Assembly: GCA_947503365.1 (NCBI GenBank) | Contig: CANNDT010000001.1 | Location: 54,161-118,160 of the forward strand | DNA length: 64,000 nt | Origin: CANNDT01 sp945876205 | Lineage (GTDB): Bacteria; Acidobacteriota; Vicinamibacteria; Vicinamibacterales; UBA2999 | Reading direction: 5' to 3' | Shown here: positions 47,164-58,311 of the stretch, piece after piece | Position numbering within the stretch: position 1 is the first letter of the stretch | Layout of the letters: every line of letters starts with the position of its first letter | Notes under the pieces: generated by a model | What the model saw: the letters and a program-made list of their open reading frames with translations, nothing else | Database searches by the model: none | What the model was told of the DNA's origin: nothing | Translations under genes and position numbers: made by a program

Positions 47164-48438
47164 ATGAAGATCCTCGTGATCGGCAGCGGCGCCCGCGAGC
47201 ACGCCATGGTCTGGAAACTGTCGCGGGAGCGTGACGTAACCGAGATCGCGTGCACTCCTGGGAACCCCGGGATCGCCGCCCTTGCCCGCTGCATCCCCGC
47301 CGATGTGACCAAGCCGGCCGAGCTCCTGGCCATCGCGTCGCGCGAATCCGCGGACCTGACGGTCGTCGGTCCGGAGATCCCTCTCAGCTACGGCGTCGTT
47401 GACCTCTTTACCGCCCGCGGACGAGCGATCCTGGGTCCGACCCGGGCGGCCGCTCAGCTCGAGAGCAGCAAGTCGTTCGCGAAGCACTTCATGGCGCGTC
47501 ACCAGGTACCGACCGCTCGTTTCAGGGTGTGCGCCACCGCTGACGACGCACTTGCGGCGATCGCGAGCGGCGAGTTTGGCTACCCGGTCGTGCTCAAGGC
47601 GAACGGCCTTGCGGCCGGAAAGGGCGTCGTGATCGCCGAAGACAAGGCATCCGCCGCCGCCGCCGTGCACGCCACGATGGTCGAACGCCGGTTCGGAGAC
47701 GCGGGAGAACAAATCGTCCTCGAAGAGTTCCTCGTCGGTGAAGAAGTGTCGTATTTCGTGCTCGCCGATGGCACGGCCTGCGTGCCGCTCTCGTCAGCGC
47801 AGGATCACAAGCGCATCTTCGACGGCGACCTTGGACCCAACACGGGAGGGATGGGCGCGTTCGCGCCCAGCGTGTTGCTGCCTCCCGACGTCGAACGCCG
47901 CGTGATGGATGAGATCGTGCTGCCTGTTCTTCGTGGCATGGCGCACGAGGGCCACCCGTTTCGCGGATTCTTGTACGTCGGGCTCATGCTCACTGCCGAC
48001 GGTCCGAGGGTCGTGGAGTTCAACGTCAGGTTCGGAGATCCCGAAGCGCAGGTCGTGCTGCCGATGCTCGACGAAGATCTGTCGTGGCTTCTTGCCGCGG
48101 CGGCCACCGAGGCATTGCCATCGCGCCCTGCGCGCTTCCGGAATGAGCCGCATGTCGGCGTTGTGCTCGCGTCCGGGGGATATCCCGAGTCGTCCCAGAA
48201 CGGGAGCGTCATTACCGGCGTCGAGGCGGCGTCGAAGATTCCGGGCGCGCTGGTGTTTCACGCCGGTACGTCCCGCCGCGATGGCCAGCTCGTGACCGCC
48301 GGCGGCCGCGTCCTCACCGTCGTCGGACGCGGCCCGACCCACCGCGACGCGATCGAGGTGGCGTACCGCGCCGCGTCCCACATCGCATTCGACGGGATGC
48401 AGTTCCGTCGCGACATCGGACAGAAGGCGCTGCGATGA
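47164..48438 (+). CDS. purD: phosphoribosylamine-glycine ligase
   Basis: 424 aa, ATP-grasp enzyme, step 2 of purine synthesis. GSGAREHAM at the N-terminus and the LGPNTGGMGAFAP block are diagnostic, as are the ATP-binding VLKANGLAAGKGVVIAE and metal-binding VEFNVRFGDPE. No clear ribosome-binding site precedes the ATG; a small hairpin (GGTT...AACC around GGTTC/GAACC, 47101-47132) lies in the leader. Overlaps mtaB by 4 nt (ATGA). Confidence 0.97.
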   Translation: MKILVIGSGAREHAMVWKLSRERDVTEIACTPGNPGIAALARCIPADVTKPAELLAIASRESADLTVVGPEIPLSYGVVDLFTARGRAILGPTRAAAQLESSKSFAKHFMARHQVPTARFRVCATADDALAAIASGEFGYPVVLKANGLAAGKGVVIAEDKASAAAAVHATMVERRFGDAGEQIVLEEFLVGEEVSYFVLADGTACVPLSSAQDHKRIFDGDLGPNTGGMGAFAPSVLLPPDVERRVMDEIVLPVLRGMAHEGHPFRGFLYVGLMLTADGPRVVEFNVRFGDPEAQVVLPMLDEDLSWLLAAAATEALPSRPARFRNEPHVGVVLASGGYPESSQNGSVITGVEAASKIPGALVFHAGTSRRDGQLVTAGGRVLTVVGRGPTHRDAIEVAYRAASHIAFDGMQFRRDIGQKALR

Positions 48439-49649
48439 AGTACGCCATGGTGACGTTCGGCTGCCGCGTCAACCAGGCCGATTCGCTGGTGATCGAGGAT
48501 CGGCTGCGCGCGCGCGGTGCGACCGAAGCGCCGCCGGACCAGGCTGACCTGGTCGTCGTGAACACGTGCTCAGTGACCGCTGGCGCCGATCAGGGCGCGC
48601 GGCAAGCCATCCGACGGATCGTGCGCAGCAATCCCGACGTGCAGGTGATGGTGACAGGGTGCTACGCCACCCGCCAGCCGGACGAGGTCGCCGCGCTGCG
48701 GAACGTGACGATGGTCGTTCCCAACAGCGAGAAGGACCAGTTCGATTTCACCACCGCTCAGCGATTCGGCGACGGTGATGGCGGCTGCGGCGGCTCACTC
48801 GCGCCGGGTGTCGCGGGCCGTACTGCGCTGACGCTTCGTGTGCAAACCGGCTGCGAAGAGCAGTGCAGCTACTGCATCATTCCGCAGACGCGCGGCGCCA
48901 GCCGCTCACGTCCGCTGCCGGACGTCCTCGACGACGTGCGTCGCGCGATCGGCGCGGGCTACAAGGAGATCGCGATCACCGGCGTCCATCTCGGATCGTA
49001 CGGACGTGACCTGCCCGATCGACCGTCGTTGACGACGCTGGTCCGCGCGCTGGGGGAGTGGCAGGCCGACGTGCTCTTCCGAATCAGCTCGCTCGAACCG
49101 ATGGATTGCACTCCGGAGATCGTTGACACGGTTGCAGCATCACCGCGACTCGCGCCGCATTTCCATCTGCCGCTTCAGTACGGCTCCGACGACCTTCTCA
49201 TCACGATGCGCCGGCCTTACTCGGTGTCGTACTACACGGATCTTGTCAGCCGCATCCGCACCGCTATCCCGCATGCCTCGATTGGCTCCGACATCATCGT
49301 CGGCTTTCCTGGCGAGGACGCGCGCCACTTCGACGAGATGCGCGAGGTGCTCCACCAGTTGCCGCTGACCCATCTCCACGTCTTTCCATATTCCGACCGT
49401 CCCGGCACCGCCGCGACCGCCATGCGCCCCAAGGTAGACGGCAGCCACATCCGCGAGCGGGCTCGAGAGGTTCGCGCGATTGGCGCGAGGATGGCGTCGT
49501 CGTTCAGGGCGTCGCAGGCTGGCCACACGCGGCGAGCACTTGTCGTGGACGACGGGATGTCAGCGGTGACTGATAACTATCTGAAAGTGCGATTGGACGC
49601 GCCGCATGTTCGCAACGCGTGGGTTGACGCGGTGATCGACGTTGGGTAG
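48435..49649 (+). CDS. mtaB: tRNA t6A37 methylthiotransferase MtaB
   Basis: 404 aa radical-SAM enzyme that adds a methylthio group to t6A37 of tRNAs decoding ANN codons. N-terminal cluster ligands C10, C45 and C76; radical-SAM C140, C144, C147 (CEEQCSYC). The MTFGCRVNQADS start separates MtaB from MiaB. A C-terminal TRAM-like part is present but short. Its TAG stop is part of a palindromic repeat shared with the rlmN stop. Confidence 0.92.
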   Translation: MKYAMVTFGCRVNQADSLVIEDRLRARGATEAPPDQADLVVVNTCSVTAGADQGARQAIRRIVRSNPDVQVMVTGCYATRQPDEVAALRNVTMVVPNSEKDQFDFTTAQRFGDGDGGCGGSLAPGVAGRTALTLRVQTGCEEQCSYCIIPQTRGASRSRPLPDVLDDVRRAIGAGYKEIAITGVHLGSYGRDLPDRPSLTTLVRALGEWQADVLFRISSLEPMDCTPEIVDTVAASPRLAPHFHLPLQYGSDDLLITMRRPYSVSYYTDLVSRIRTAIPHASIGSDIIVGFPGEDARHFDEMREVLHQLPLTHLHVFPYSDRPGTAATAMRPKVDGSHIRERAREVRAIGARMASSFRASQAGHTRRALVVDDGMSAVTDNYLKVRLDAPHVRNAWVDAVIDVG

Positions 49650-49675
49650 CTGGGTGGCGACCCAGCCACCTACCT
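49645..49675. repeat. palindromic repeat, copy 1 (between mtaB and rlmN)
   Basis: Starts GGTAGCTGGGTGGC and ends CCACCTACCT, with GACCCAG between. Outer GGTAG/CTACC and inner CTGGGT/ACCCAG arms pair. The TAG in the left arm is the mtaB stop; the CTA in the right arm is the rlmN stop read on the other strand. Confidence 0.7.
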
Positions 49676-50752
49676 GCCTATGAGCAGAGCCATCTGCTGC
49701 GCGGCTGATTTCTTCGTCCCACCCTCGACAATCAACTGACCACACGCGGCGCGGATGTCACGACCGCGGCTCTTGCGCACCGAGACTGTGAGGTGACGCT
49801 CGGCCAGGATCTGCGCAAAGCGATCGACCCGTTCGTCCGACGGCCGGTCGTAGGGGATACCCGGCGCCGGGTTCAACGGGATCAGATTGACCTTCGACTT
49901 GATGCCGGACAGGAGCCTCGCCAGGCGGCGCGCGTCCTCAGGTGTGTCGTTGACCTGGTCGAGCATCACGTATTCGAACGTGATACGGCTCCGCTTTTTC
50001 AGCGGGAAGCGGCGGCACGCGTCGAGAATCGACGCGAGCGGATACTTGCTGTTGAGGGGAACGAGGGCGGATCGCTGCTCGTCGGTCGTCGCGTGAAGCG
50101 AGATCGCGAGGTTCGGCATCAGCGGCTCGAGGGCCAGCCGGTCGAGGCCCGGCACGAGACCGACCGTCGACAGCGTCACGCGCCGCGGTGAGATCGCCAG
50201 GCCCTGTTCCGCGTGCAGCATGCGGAGGGCCTTCATCGTGTTGTCGTAGTTGTGAAGCGGCTCGCCCATGCCCATCAGCACGATGTTGAACGGGTGATCA
50301 AGCATGCCGGTTGTGGTCGCCAGCGCCCGGACCTGGCCGGCGATCTCGCCGGCGGTGAGATTGCGAACGAGCCCCATCTTGCCCGTGAGGCAGAAACCGC
50401 AGCCCATCGCGCATCCGACCTGCGTCGAGATGCAGAAGGTCATCGATGGTGTGTCCGGAATGAAGACCGATTCGATGCGGCGGCCGTCGGCTAGTTCGAA
50501 GACGAGTTTCCGGGTGCCATCGATCGAGAGGTCGTCGCCAACGATGCGCGGAGTCGACAGGGTGAACTCGGCTTCGACGTGCTCACGGAGCGACCGCGAC
50601 AGGTCGGTCATCTTCGAGGGGTCGGTGACGCCGCGTTTGTAGATCCAGCGATAGATCTGGCGGGCATGAAACCGCTCGTACCCGTGGCCTTCAAGGGCCG
50701 CTTCGAGCTCTGTCAGATCGAGCTCAGCCAGGTCTGGACGAAGGGTGCTCAT
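49670..50752 (-). CDS. rlmN: dual-specificity 23S rRNA/tRNA adenine-C2 methyltransferase
   Basis: 360 aa radical-SAM enzyme; methylates A2503 of 23S rRNA and A37 of some tRNAs. CAMGCGFC supplies the cluster (C114, C118, C121). The methyl-carrying Cys is in RAACGQL (C337). GMGEPLHN, KVNLIPLNP and RKSRGRDI are family blocks. Reverse-strand gene between mtaB and the M16 peptidase gene, bracketed by two copies of a palindromic repeat. Confidence 0.96.
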   Translation of the reverse strand: MSTLRPDLAELDLTELEAALEGHGYERFHARQIYRWIYKRGVTDPSKMTDLSRSLREHVEAEFTLSTPRIVGDDLSIDGTRKLVFELADGRRIESVFIPDTPSMTFCISTQVGCAMGCGFCLTGKMGLVRNLTAGEIAGQVRALATTTGMLDHPFNIVLMGMGEPLHNYDNTMKALRMLHAEQGLAISPRRVTLSTVGLVPGLDRLALEPLMPNLAISLHATTDEQRSALVPLNSKYPLASILDACRRFPLKKRSRITFEYVMLDQVNDTPEDARRLARLLSGIKSKVNLIPLNPAPGIPYDRPSDERVDRFAQILAERHLTVSVRKSRGRDIRAACGQLIVEGGTKKSAAQQMALLIGR

Positions 50753-50798
50753 GCTATGTCTCGCGTTTTCTTAGAGATGCGAGCATTCGATTGTAACC

Positions 50799-50822
50799 GG
50801 TAGCTGGGTGGCCCACCTACCT
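50799..50822. repeat. palindromic repeat, copy 2 (upstream of rlmN)
   Basis: Identical to copy 1 at both ends (GGTAGCTGGGTGGC and CCACCTACCT) but without the 7-nt GACCCAG centre. Same orientation as copy 1; lies 46 nt beyond the rlmN start. Confidence 0.7.
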
Positions 50823-50828
50823 TCAGTA

Positions 50829-50858
50829 TTGCGGCGTGCTCGGGCTGCGTGTTATGAT
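50829..50858 (+). promoter_or_regulatory. possible promoter for the M16 peptidase gene
   Basis: TTGCGG (50829-50834) and TATGAT (50853-50858) with an 18-nt spacer. The -10 is good, the -35 poor. A leader of about 110 nt would follow, with a directly repeated CGGCAACCGA. Confidence 0.4.
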
Positions 50859-50975
50859 GCCGACGTTCTTCTAATTCCCTGTCTGTCAACGGTTTGCGGT
50901 GAGCGTGGGTGATAACACCGCGCTCGGCAACCGAGGCGGACGCGGCCCGGCAACCGACTGTTCCCAACATAACCG

Positions 50976-52247
50976 GTGACCCAGTCAGCGATCGTCCGTG
51001 ACGTCCTCCCCAACGGCCTCCGGCTTCTCACGGAGAGGATGCCTCACGTACGTTCCGTCAGCATTGGCGTCTGGCTCGCGCGCGGCTCGCGGCACGAGCC
51101 CCAGGAGCAGAGCGGTATTGCGCATTTCGTCGAGCACATGCTCTTCAAGGGAACGGCGACGCGCAGCGCGGAAGACATCGCGCAGACCATCGACTCGATT
51201 GGCGGGCAGATGGACGCCTTCACCGCGAAGGAATACGCCAGCTACTACATCAAGGTCCTCGATGAGCACCTGCCGCTCGCGGTGGACGTGCTGTCCGACA
51301 TCGTGATGCGGCCGGCGTTCAGCCCGGAGGATCTCGAGCGCGAGAAGAAGGTCGTCCTCGAAGAGATCAAGATGGTCGAGGACACGCCGGACGACCTCGT
51401 CCACGAGCTCTTCACCGAGCATTTCTGGCAGAACCACCCGCTGGGCCGGCCGATCCTCGGCACCAAGGAAACGGTCGAATCGCTGACTGCGGACGGACTA
51501 CGCAGATATTTCACGTCCGCCTACAGCTCACCCAACATCATCATCGCGGCCGTCGGCAACATCGAGCATGCGAAGGTGCGGGATCTGGTGGCGCGTGCCT
51601 TCGAAGCGCTGCCAACCGTCAGCGAGCCGATCAACGGCACTCCGCCGCACGTGATTCCGCAGATTGTCATCCGCAACAAGGAGCTCGAGCAGAGTCACGT
51701 GTGCCTCGGGACGCCCGCCTACCAGCAGGACCACGTGGACCGCTATTCGAGCTACGTGCTCAACACCGTGCTCGGCGGATCGATGAGCTCGCGGCTGTTC
51801 CAGAACGTCCGTGAAAAGCGCGGGCTCGCGTACGCGGTGTTCAGCGGACTCAGCGCCTACCGCGACGCGGGTTCGGTGACGATCTACGCGGGCTGCGCCA
51901 ACACCGCCGTCGGCGAGCTGATTGACGTCGTGATCGGCGAACTGCGGCGAATCAAGGACGAGCCCTTTCCCGAGGACGAGCTCCGCCGCGCGAAAGATCA
52001 TCTCAAGGGCAGCCTGATGCTGAACCTCGAGAGCACGTCGAGCCGCATGTCGCATCTCGCGCGGCAGGAAATCTACTTCGATCGTCACTTCGGCCTCGAC
52101 GAAACGCTGGAAGGTGTCGAGAAGGTCACGACCGCGGAAGTGCAGCGGGTGGCGCAGGACCTGTTCGGCAACGGCGCGCTTGCCGCCACCGTACTCGGCG
52201 CCGTCAACGGCCTGCAGCTGCCACCGGAGAGACTGGCCCTCGGCTGA
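50976..52247 (+). CDS. M16-family zinc peptidase (processing-peptidase-like)
   Basis: 423 aa. Inverted zinc motif HFVEH (H50, E53, H54), with the third ligand in the EKKVVLEEI helix (about 125-135). The later GGSMSSRLFQNVREKRGLAYAV segment is the conserved substrate-side block. Resembles the YmxG/mitochondrial-processing-peptidase branch, the bacterial form found near translation and purine genes. No signal peptide, so cytoplasmic. GTG start; no good ribosome-binding site. Confidence 0.9.
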   Translation: MTQSAIVRDVLPNGLRLLTERMPHVRSVSIGVWLARGSRHEPQEQSGIAHFVEHMLFKGTATRSAEDIAQTIDSIGGQMDAFTAKEYASYYIKVLDEHLPLAVDVLSDIVMRPAFSPEDLEREKKVVLEEIKMVEDTPDDLVHELFTEHFWQNHPLGRPILGTKETVESLTADGLRRYFTSAYSSPNIIIAAVGNIEHAKVRDLVARAFEALPTVSEPINGTPPHVIPQIVIRNKELEQSHVCLGTPAYQQDHVDRYSSYVLNTVLGGSMSSRLFQNVREKRGLAYAVFSGLSAYRDAGSVTIYAGCANTAVGELIDVVIGELRRIKDEPFPEDELRRAKDHLKGSLMLNLESTSSRMSHLARQEIYFDRHFGLDETLEGVEKVTTAEVQRVAQDLFGNGALAATVLGAVNGLQLPPERLALG

Positions 52248-52279
52248 GAATAGTCACTTATTGAGACGATCCCGTTGAG

Positions 52280-53584
52280 ATGATCGCGCGGTACACAAAT
52301 CCCGAGATGGGTCGCATCTGGAGCGACCAGCGGAAGTACGAGACCTGGCTGCAGGTCGAAATTGCCGCGGTCGACGCGATGGCCCGCGCGGGGATCGTGC
52401 CGTCCGACGCCGCGCGCGACATCCGCGAGCGCGCCCGATTCGACATCGCCCGCATCGAAGAAATCGAACAAGTCACCCAGCACGACATCATCGCCTTCAC
52501 CACGGCGGTGGCGGAGCACGTCGGGCCGTCCTCCCGCTGGCTCCACTTCGGACTCACCTCATCTGACGTCGTCGACACGGCGCAGGCGCTGCAGATGCGT
52601 GACGCCTGTGACGTGCTGCTGGCCGGGCTCGAGCGTCTCATGCAGGCGGTCCGGGCGCGCGCCGAAGAGCATCGCCGGACGCCGATGATTGGCCGTACGC
52701 ACGGCGTGCACGCCGAGCCGATGACGTTCGGCCTGAAGCTGGCGCTCTGGTATGCGGAGCTGACGCGCGACGTCGCGCGGATCCGCCAGGCGCGTTCCGT
52801 CGTCTCGGTGGGGATGCTGTCTGGTGCCGTCGGCACCTTCGCCCACCTGCCACCGTCGATTGAGGCGGACGTCTGCCGAAGTCTCGGTCTCGAGCCGGAT
52901 GCCGTCTCGTCGCAGGTGATTCAGCGCGACCGCCACGCGGAGCTGCTGTCGGCGCTGGCCATCACCGGTTCGACCCTCGAGAAGTGCGCGCTGGAGATCC
53001 GCGGCCTCCAGAAGACAGAAATCGGCGAAGTCGAGGAGCCGTTTGCGAAGGGCCAGAAGGGCTCGTCGGCGATGCCGCACAAGCGCAACCCGATTGGCTG
53101 CGAGCAGATCGTCGGCCTGGCGCGGCTGCTGCGGGCCAATGCCGGCGCGGCGTTCGAGAACAACGCCTTGTGGCACGAGCGCGACATCTCGCACTCGTCG
53201 GTCGAGCGCGTCATCCTTCCCGACAGCTTCATCGCCCTGGATCACATGCTGCGGCGCTTCACGCGCATCGTCAGCGGCATGGTGGTGTATCCGGATCGCA
53301 TGCGCGAGAATCTCGGACGATCGCACGGCGTCGTGTTCTCCGGAACCGTGCTCCTCGAGCTCGCTCACCGCGGCGTGTCGCGCGAGCAGGCGTATGAATG
53401 GGTGCAGCGGAACGCCATGCGGGCCTTCAATCAACAGCTTGACTTCAAGTCACTGCTGCTGGCCGATGGTGAAGTGACCGCGGTGCTCAAGCCAGCCGAG
53501 ATCGAGCGCGCGTTCGACCTCAATGAACAGTTGAAACACGTCGATCACATCTTCCAGCGAGTGTTCCAAGAGGTGACTGCCTGA
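52280..53584 (+). CDS. purB: adenylosuccinate lyase
   Basis: 434 aa. Splits SAICAR and adenylosuccinate, releasing fumarate. Signature SSAMPHKRNP (about 262-271), LTSSDVVDTA and GRTHGVHAEP are all present. Overlaps purS by 1 nt (TGATG). 32 nt after the peptidase gene, so probably the same transcript. Confidence 0.97.
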   Translation: MIARYTNPEMGRIWSDQRKYETWLQVEIAAVDAMARAGIVPSDAARDIRERARFDIARIEEIEQVTQHDIIAFTTAVAEHVGPSSRWLHFGLTSSDVVDTAQALQMRDACDVLLAGLERLMQAVRARAEEHRRTPMIGRTHGVHAEPMTFGLKLALWYAELTRDVARIRQARSVVSVGMLSGAVGTFAHLPPSIEADVCRSLGLEPDAVSSQVIQRDRHAELLSALAITGSTLEKCALEIRGLQKTEIGEVEEPFAKGQKGSSAMPHKRNPIGCEQIVGLARLLRANAGAAFENNALWHERDISHSSVERVILPDSFIALDHMLRRFTRIVSGMVVYPDRMRENLGRSHGVVFSGTVLLELAHRGVSREQAYEWVQRNAMRAFNQQLDFKSLLLADGEVTAVLKPAEIERAFDLNEQLKHVDHIFQRVFQEVTA

Positions 53585-53832
53585 TGCGTGCCCGTGTCTT
53601 TGTGACCCTCAAGCCTTCTGTCTTCGATCCCCAGGGCACCACCGTCAGCGACGCGCTCCACACACTTGGATACGCGAACGTGAAGGACGTGCGGCAGGGG
53701 AAATACTTCGAGCTCGAGATCGACGCACCGACAGCCGACGAAGCGCGGAAGGTCGCGGCGGAAGCCGCCGACAAGCTGCTGGCGAACCCGGTGATTGAAA
53801 GTTACCGGATTGAGGTGGAAGAAGCGCGATGA
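53584..53832 (+). CDS. purS: FGAM synthase subunit PurS
   Basis: 82 aa. Bridges PurL and PurQ in the three-part FGAM synthase of Bacillus-type organisms. MRARVFVTLKPSVFDPQG, GY-x-N-V-x-D-V-R-Q-GK and the C-terminal ANPVIESYRIEV match the family. Overlaps purB and purQ. Confidence 0.95.
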   Translation: MRARVFVTLKPSVFDPQGTTVSDALHTLGYANVKDVRQGKYFELEIDAPTADEARKVAAEAADKLLANPVIESYRIEVEEAR

Positions 53833-54568
53833 AATTCGCCGTCGTTGTGTTTCCCGGATCCAACTGCGACCACGACGCGTACTACGCCGCCAAGCACGTC
53901 CTCGGCCAGGATGCGGAGTTTGTCTGGCACAAGGACTCGAGCCTCGGCGGCGCCGACGTCGTCATCCTCCCTGGCGGGTTCGCGCACGGCGACTACCTGC
54001 GCACCGGCGCGATTGCGCGGTTTTCTCCCGTGATGCGGGCGGTGAAGGCATTCGCCGAGTCTGGCGGGCCGGTGCTTGGGATCTGCAATGGATTCCAGGT
54101 ATTGCTCGAGGCCGGGCTGCTGCCGGGCGCGATGCTGCGCAACCGGAGCGTCAAGTTTCAGTGCGAGCACGTCCACATCCGCGTCGAGCAGACAGACACA
54201 CCCTTCACCGCCGCATGTCGGCCTGGCCAGGTGCTGCGGATTCCCATCGCGCACGGCGAGGGTAACTATTACGCGGAGCCCGACGTGATCGAGCGCCTGG
54301 AGAAGAACCGGCAGGTGGTCTTCAGGTACGTCACGGCGGCCGGAGCGGTCAAGCCCGAAGCCAATCCAAACGGATCGGCGTCGAACATCGCCGGCTTGTG
54401 CAACGAACGCCGCAACGTCGTGGGGTTGATGCCGCACCCGGAGCGCGCATGCGAGCTGGCCGTCGGCAGCGCTGATGGTCTCGTGCTCTTCGAATCGGTG
54501 CTGAAGGCCGTCACCCAAGGCGCATTCTTGGGCGCCGAAGCCTCGCCGAAGGCGACGGTGACTGCCCG

Positions 54569-54572
<4 letters not shown>
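53829..54572 (+). CDS. purQ: FGAM synthase glutaminase subunit PurQ
   Basis: 247 aa class I amidotransferase. Nucleophile Cys in GICNGFQVL and His/Glu in MPHPER. FPGSNCDHD at the N-terminus is typical. Feeds ammonia to PurL. ATGA overlaps on both sides. Confidence 0.96.
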
Positions 54573-56806
<2,234 letters not shown>

Positions 56807-56828
56807 CGCCGTACACTTAAGGGACCTG

Positions 56829-58307
56829 ATGCTCGACAAATTCAAGGACGAATGCGGCGTGTTTGGCATCTTCGATCATCCTGAAGCCGCCAACCTGACG
56901 TATCTCGGTTTGTACGCGCTCCAGCATCGCGGGCAGGAGAGCGCGGGCATCGCCTCCTCCGACGGCGTCCAGATCCGTCACCGCAAGGCGATGGGATACG
57001 TGAACGAGGGGTTCAACGCCGAGGCGCTCACGAAGCTTCCGGGAAATCTCGCCGTGGGTCACGTGCGGTATTCCACGGCCGGCGAGAGTGGCATCCTCAA
57101 CGCACAACCTCTCGTCGTCGACAGCGTCCACGGACAGTTCGCCGTCGGTCACAACGGCAACCTCGTGAATGCTGGCGAGATGCGCGATGCACTCGTTCGG
57201 CAGGGCGCCATCTTCCAGACAACCAGCGACACGGAAGTCCTGGTGCATCTCTTTGCCCGGTCGCGGGAAGACGGCACGGAAGCAGCGATCATCGACGCCG
57301 TCTCCCAGGTGCGCGGTGCCTTCTCGTTCGTGATGATGACCAAGGACAAGCTGATCGGCGTCCGCGACCCGCACGGATTCCGTCCGCTGGCGATTGGCCG
57401 GCTGGGAGACGCCTGGGTGTTCTGCTCCGAGACATGCGCGCTCGATCTGATCGGCGCCACCTACGTGCGCGATGTCGAGCCCGGCGAAGTCGTTGTCGCC
57501 AGCGGGTCCGGGCTTCGATCCGTCAAGCCGTTTGGCCCCGCGCGCATCTCCCAGTGCGTGTTCGAGCACGTCTATTTCGCACGGCCCGACAGCTATGTCT
57601 TCGGCGAGAGCGTGAACGAAGTCAGAACCGACCTGGGTCGGCGCCTGGCCCGCGAGTCGGCGGTTGACGCCGACGTGGTCGTGCCGATCCCGGACTCGGG
57701 TGTGTGTGCCGCGGTCGGCTATGCGGAAGCGTCCGGCATTCCGATGCGCATGGGGCTCATCCGCAATCATTACGTCGGGCGAACCTTCATTGAGCCGCAG
57801 CAATCGATTCGGCACTTCGGGGTGAGGGTGAAGCTGAACCCGGTACGCAGCATTATCGAAGGCAAGCGGGTGATCCTGGTCGACGATTCGATCGTGCGTG
57901 GCACCACGAGCCGCAAGATCGTGAAGATGATTCGCAGCGCCGGCGCGAAGCAAGTCCACATGCGCATCAGCTGCCCGCCGACGATTTCGCCGTGCTTCTA
58001 CGGCGTCGATACGCCCCGCCGGTCGGAGTTGATCGGCGCGACGCATACGCTCGAGGAGATCCGCAAGTACGTCGATGCCGACAGCGTCGCGTACTTGAGC
58101 CTTGATGGCCTAATGGGGGCGGTCAAGGGTGGCGGATCGCAGTACTGTAGCTCGTGCTATACAGGCGTCTATCCCGTGGCCTTTCCGCGCGACGAAGCGG
58201 CGTACCTTCAACTCGCTCTCAAGCTCAACGGAGAACGACCCGGGGGCTCGACGGACCGCCAGGGGATTCCGCTGGCGCAACTCGAGAAGGATTCTGTCGC
58301 GAGCTGA
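56829..58307 (+). CDS. purF: amidophosphoribosyltransferase
   Basis: 492 aa. First committed step of purine synthesis. ATG 56829 gives an 8-residue propeptide before the catalytic Cys9 (MLDKFKDE-C), processed to become residue 1. Fe-S ligands of the Bacillus type are present: a Cys in ISQCVFEH, TISPCFYG, and YCSSCYTG. PRPP loop VILVDDSIVRGTTS is intact. AGGG precedes the ATG. An earlier in-frame start at 56799 would lose the propeptide geometry. Confidence 0.96.
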   Translation: MLDKFKDECGVFGIFDHPEAANLTYLGLYALQHRGQESAGIASSDGVQIRHRKAMGYVNEGFNAEALTKLPGNLAVGHVRYSTAGESGILNAQPLVVDSVHGQFAVGHNGNLVNAGEMRDALVRQGAIFQTTSDTEVLVHLFARSREDGTEAAIIDAVSQVRGAFSFVMMTKDKLIGVRDPHGFRPLAIGRLGDAWVFCSETCALDLIGATYVRDVEPGEVVVASGSGLRSVKPFGPARISQCVFEHVYFARPDSYVFGESVNEVRTDLGRRLARESAVDADVVVPIPDSGVCAAVGYAEASGIPMRMGLIRNHYVGRTFIEPQQSIRHFGVRVKLNPVRSIIEGKRVILVDDSIVRGTTSRKIVKMIRSAGAKQVHMRISCPPTISPCFYGVDTPRRSELIGATHTLEEIRKYVDADSVAYLSLDGLMGAVKGGGSQYCSSCYTGVYPVAFPRDEAAYLQLALKLNGERPGGSTDRQGIPLAQLEKDSVAS

Positions 58308-58311
58308 GGTC

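Noticed and set aside
50859..50975. Leader with repeated CGGCAACCGA as a riboswitch
   Set aside because: The repeat does not build a recognisable aptamer, and the downstream peptidase gives no ligand hint.
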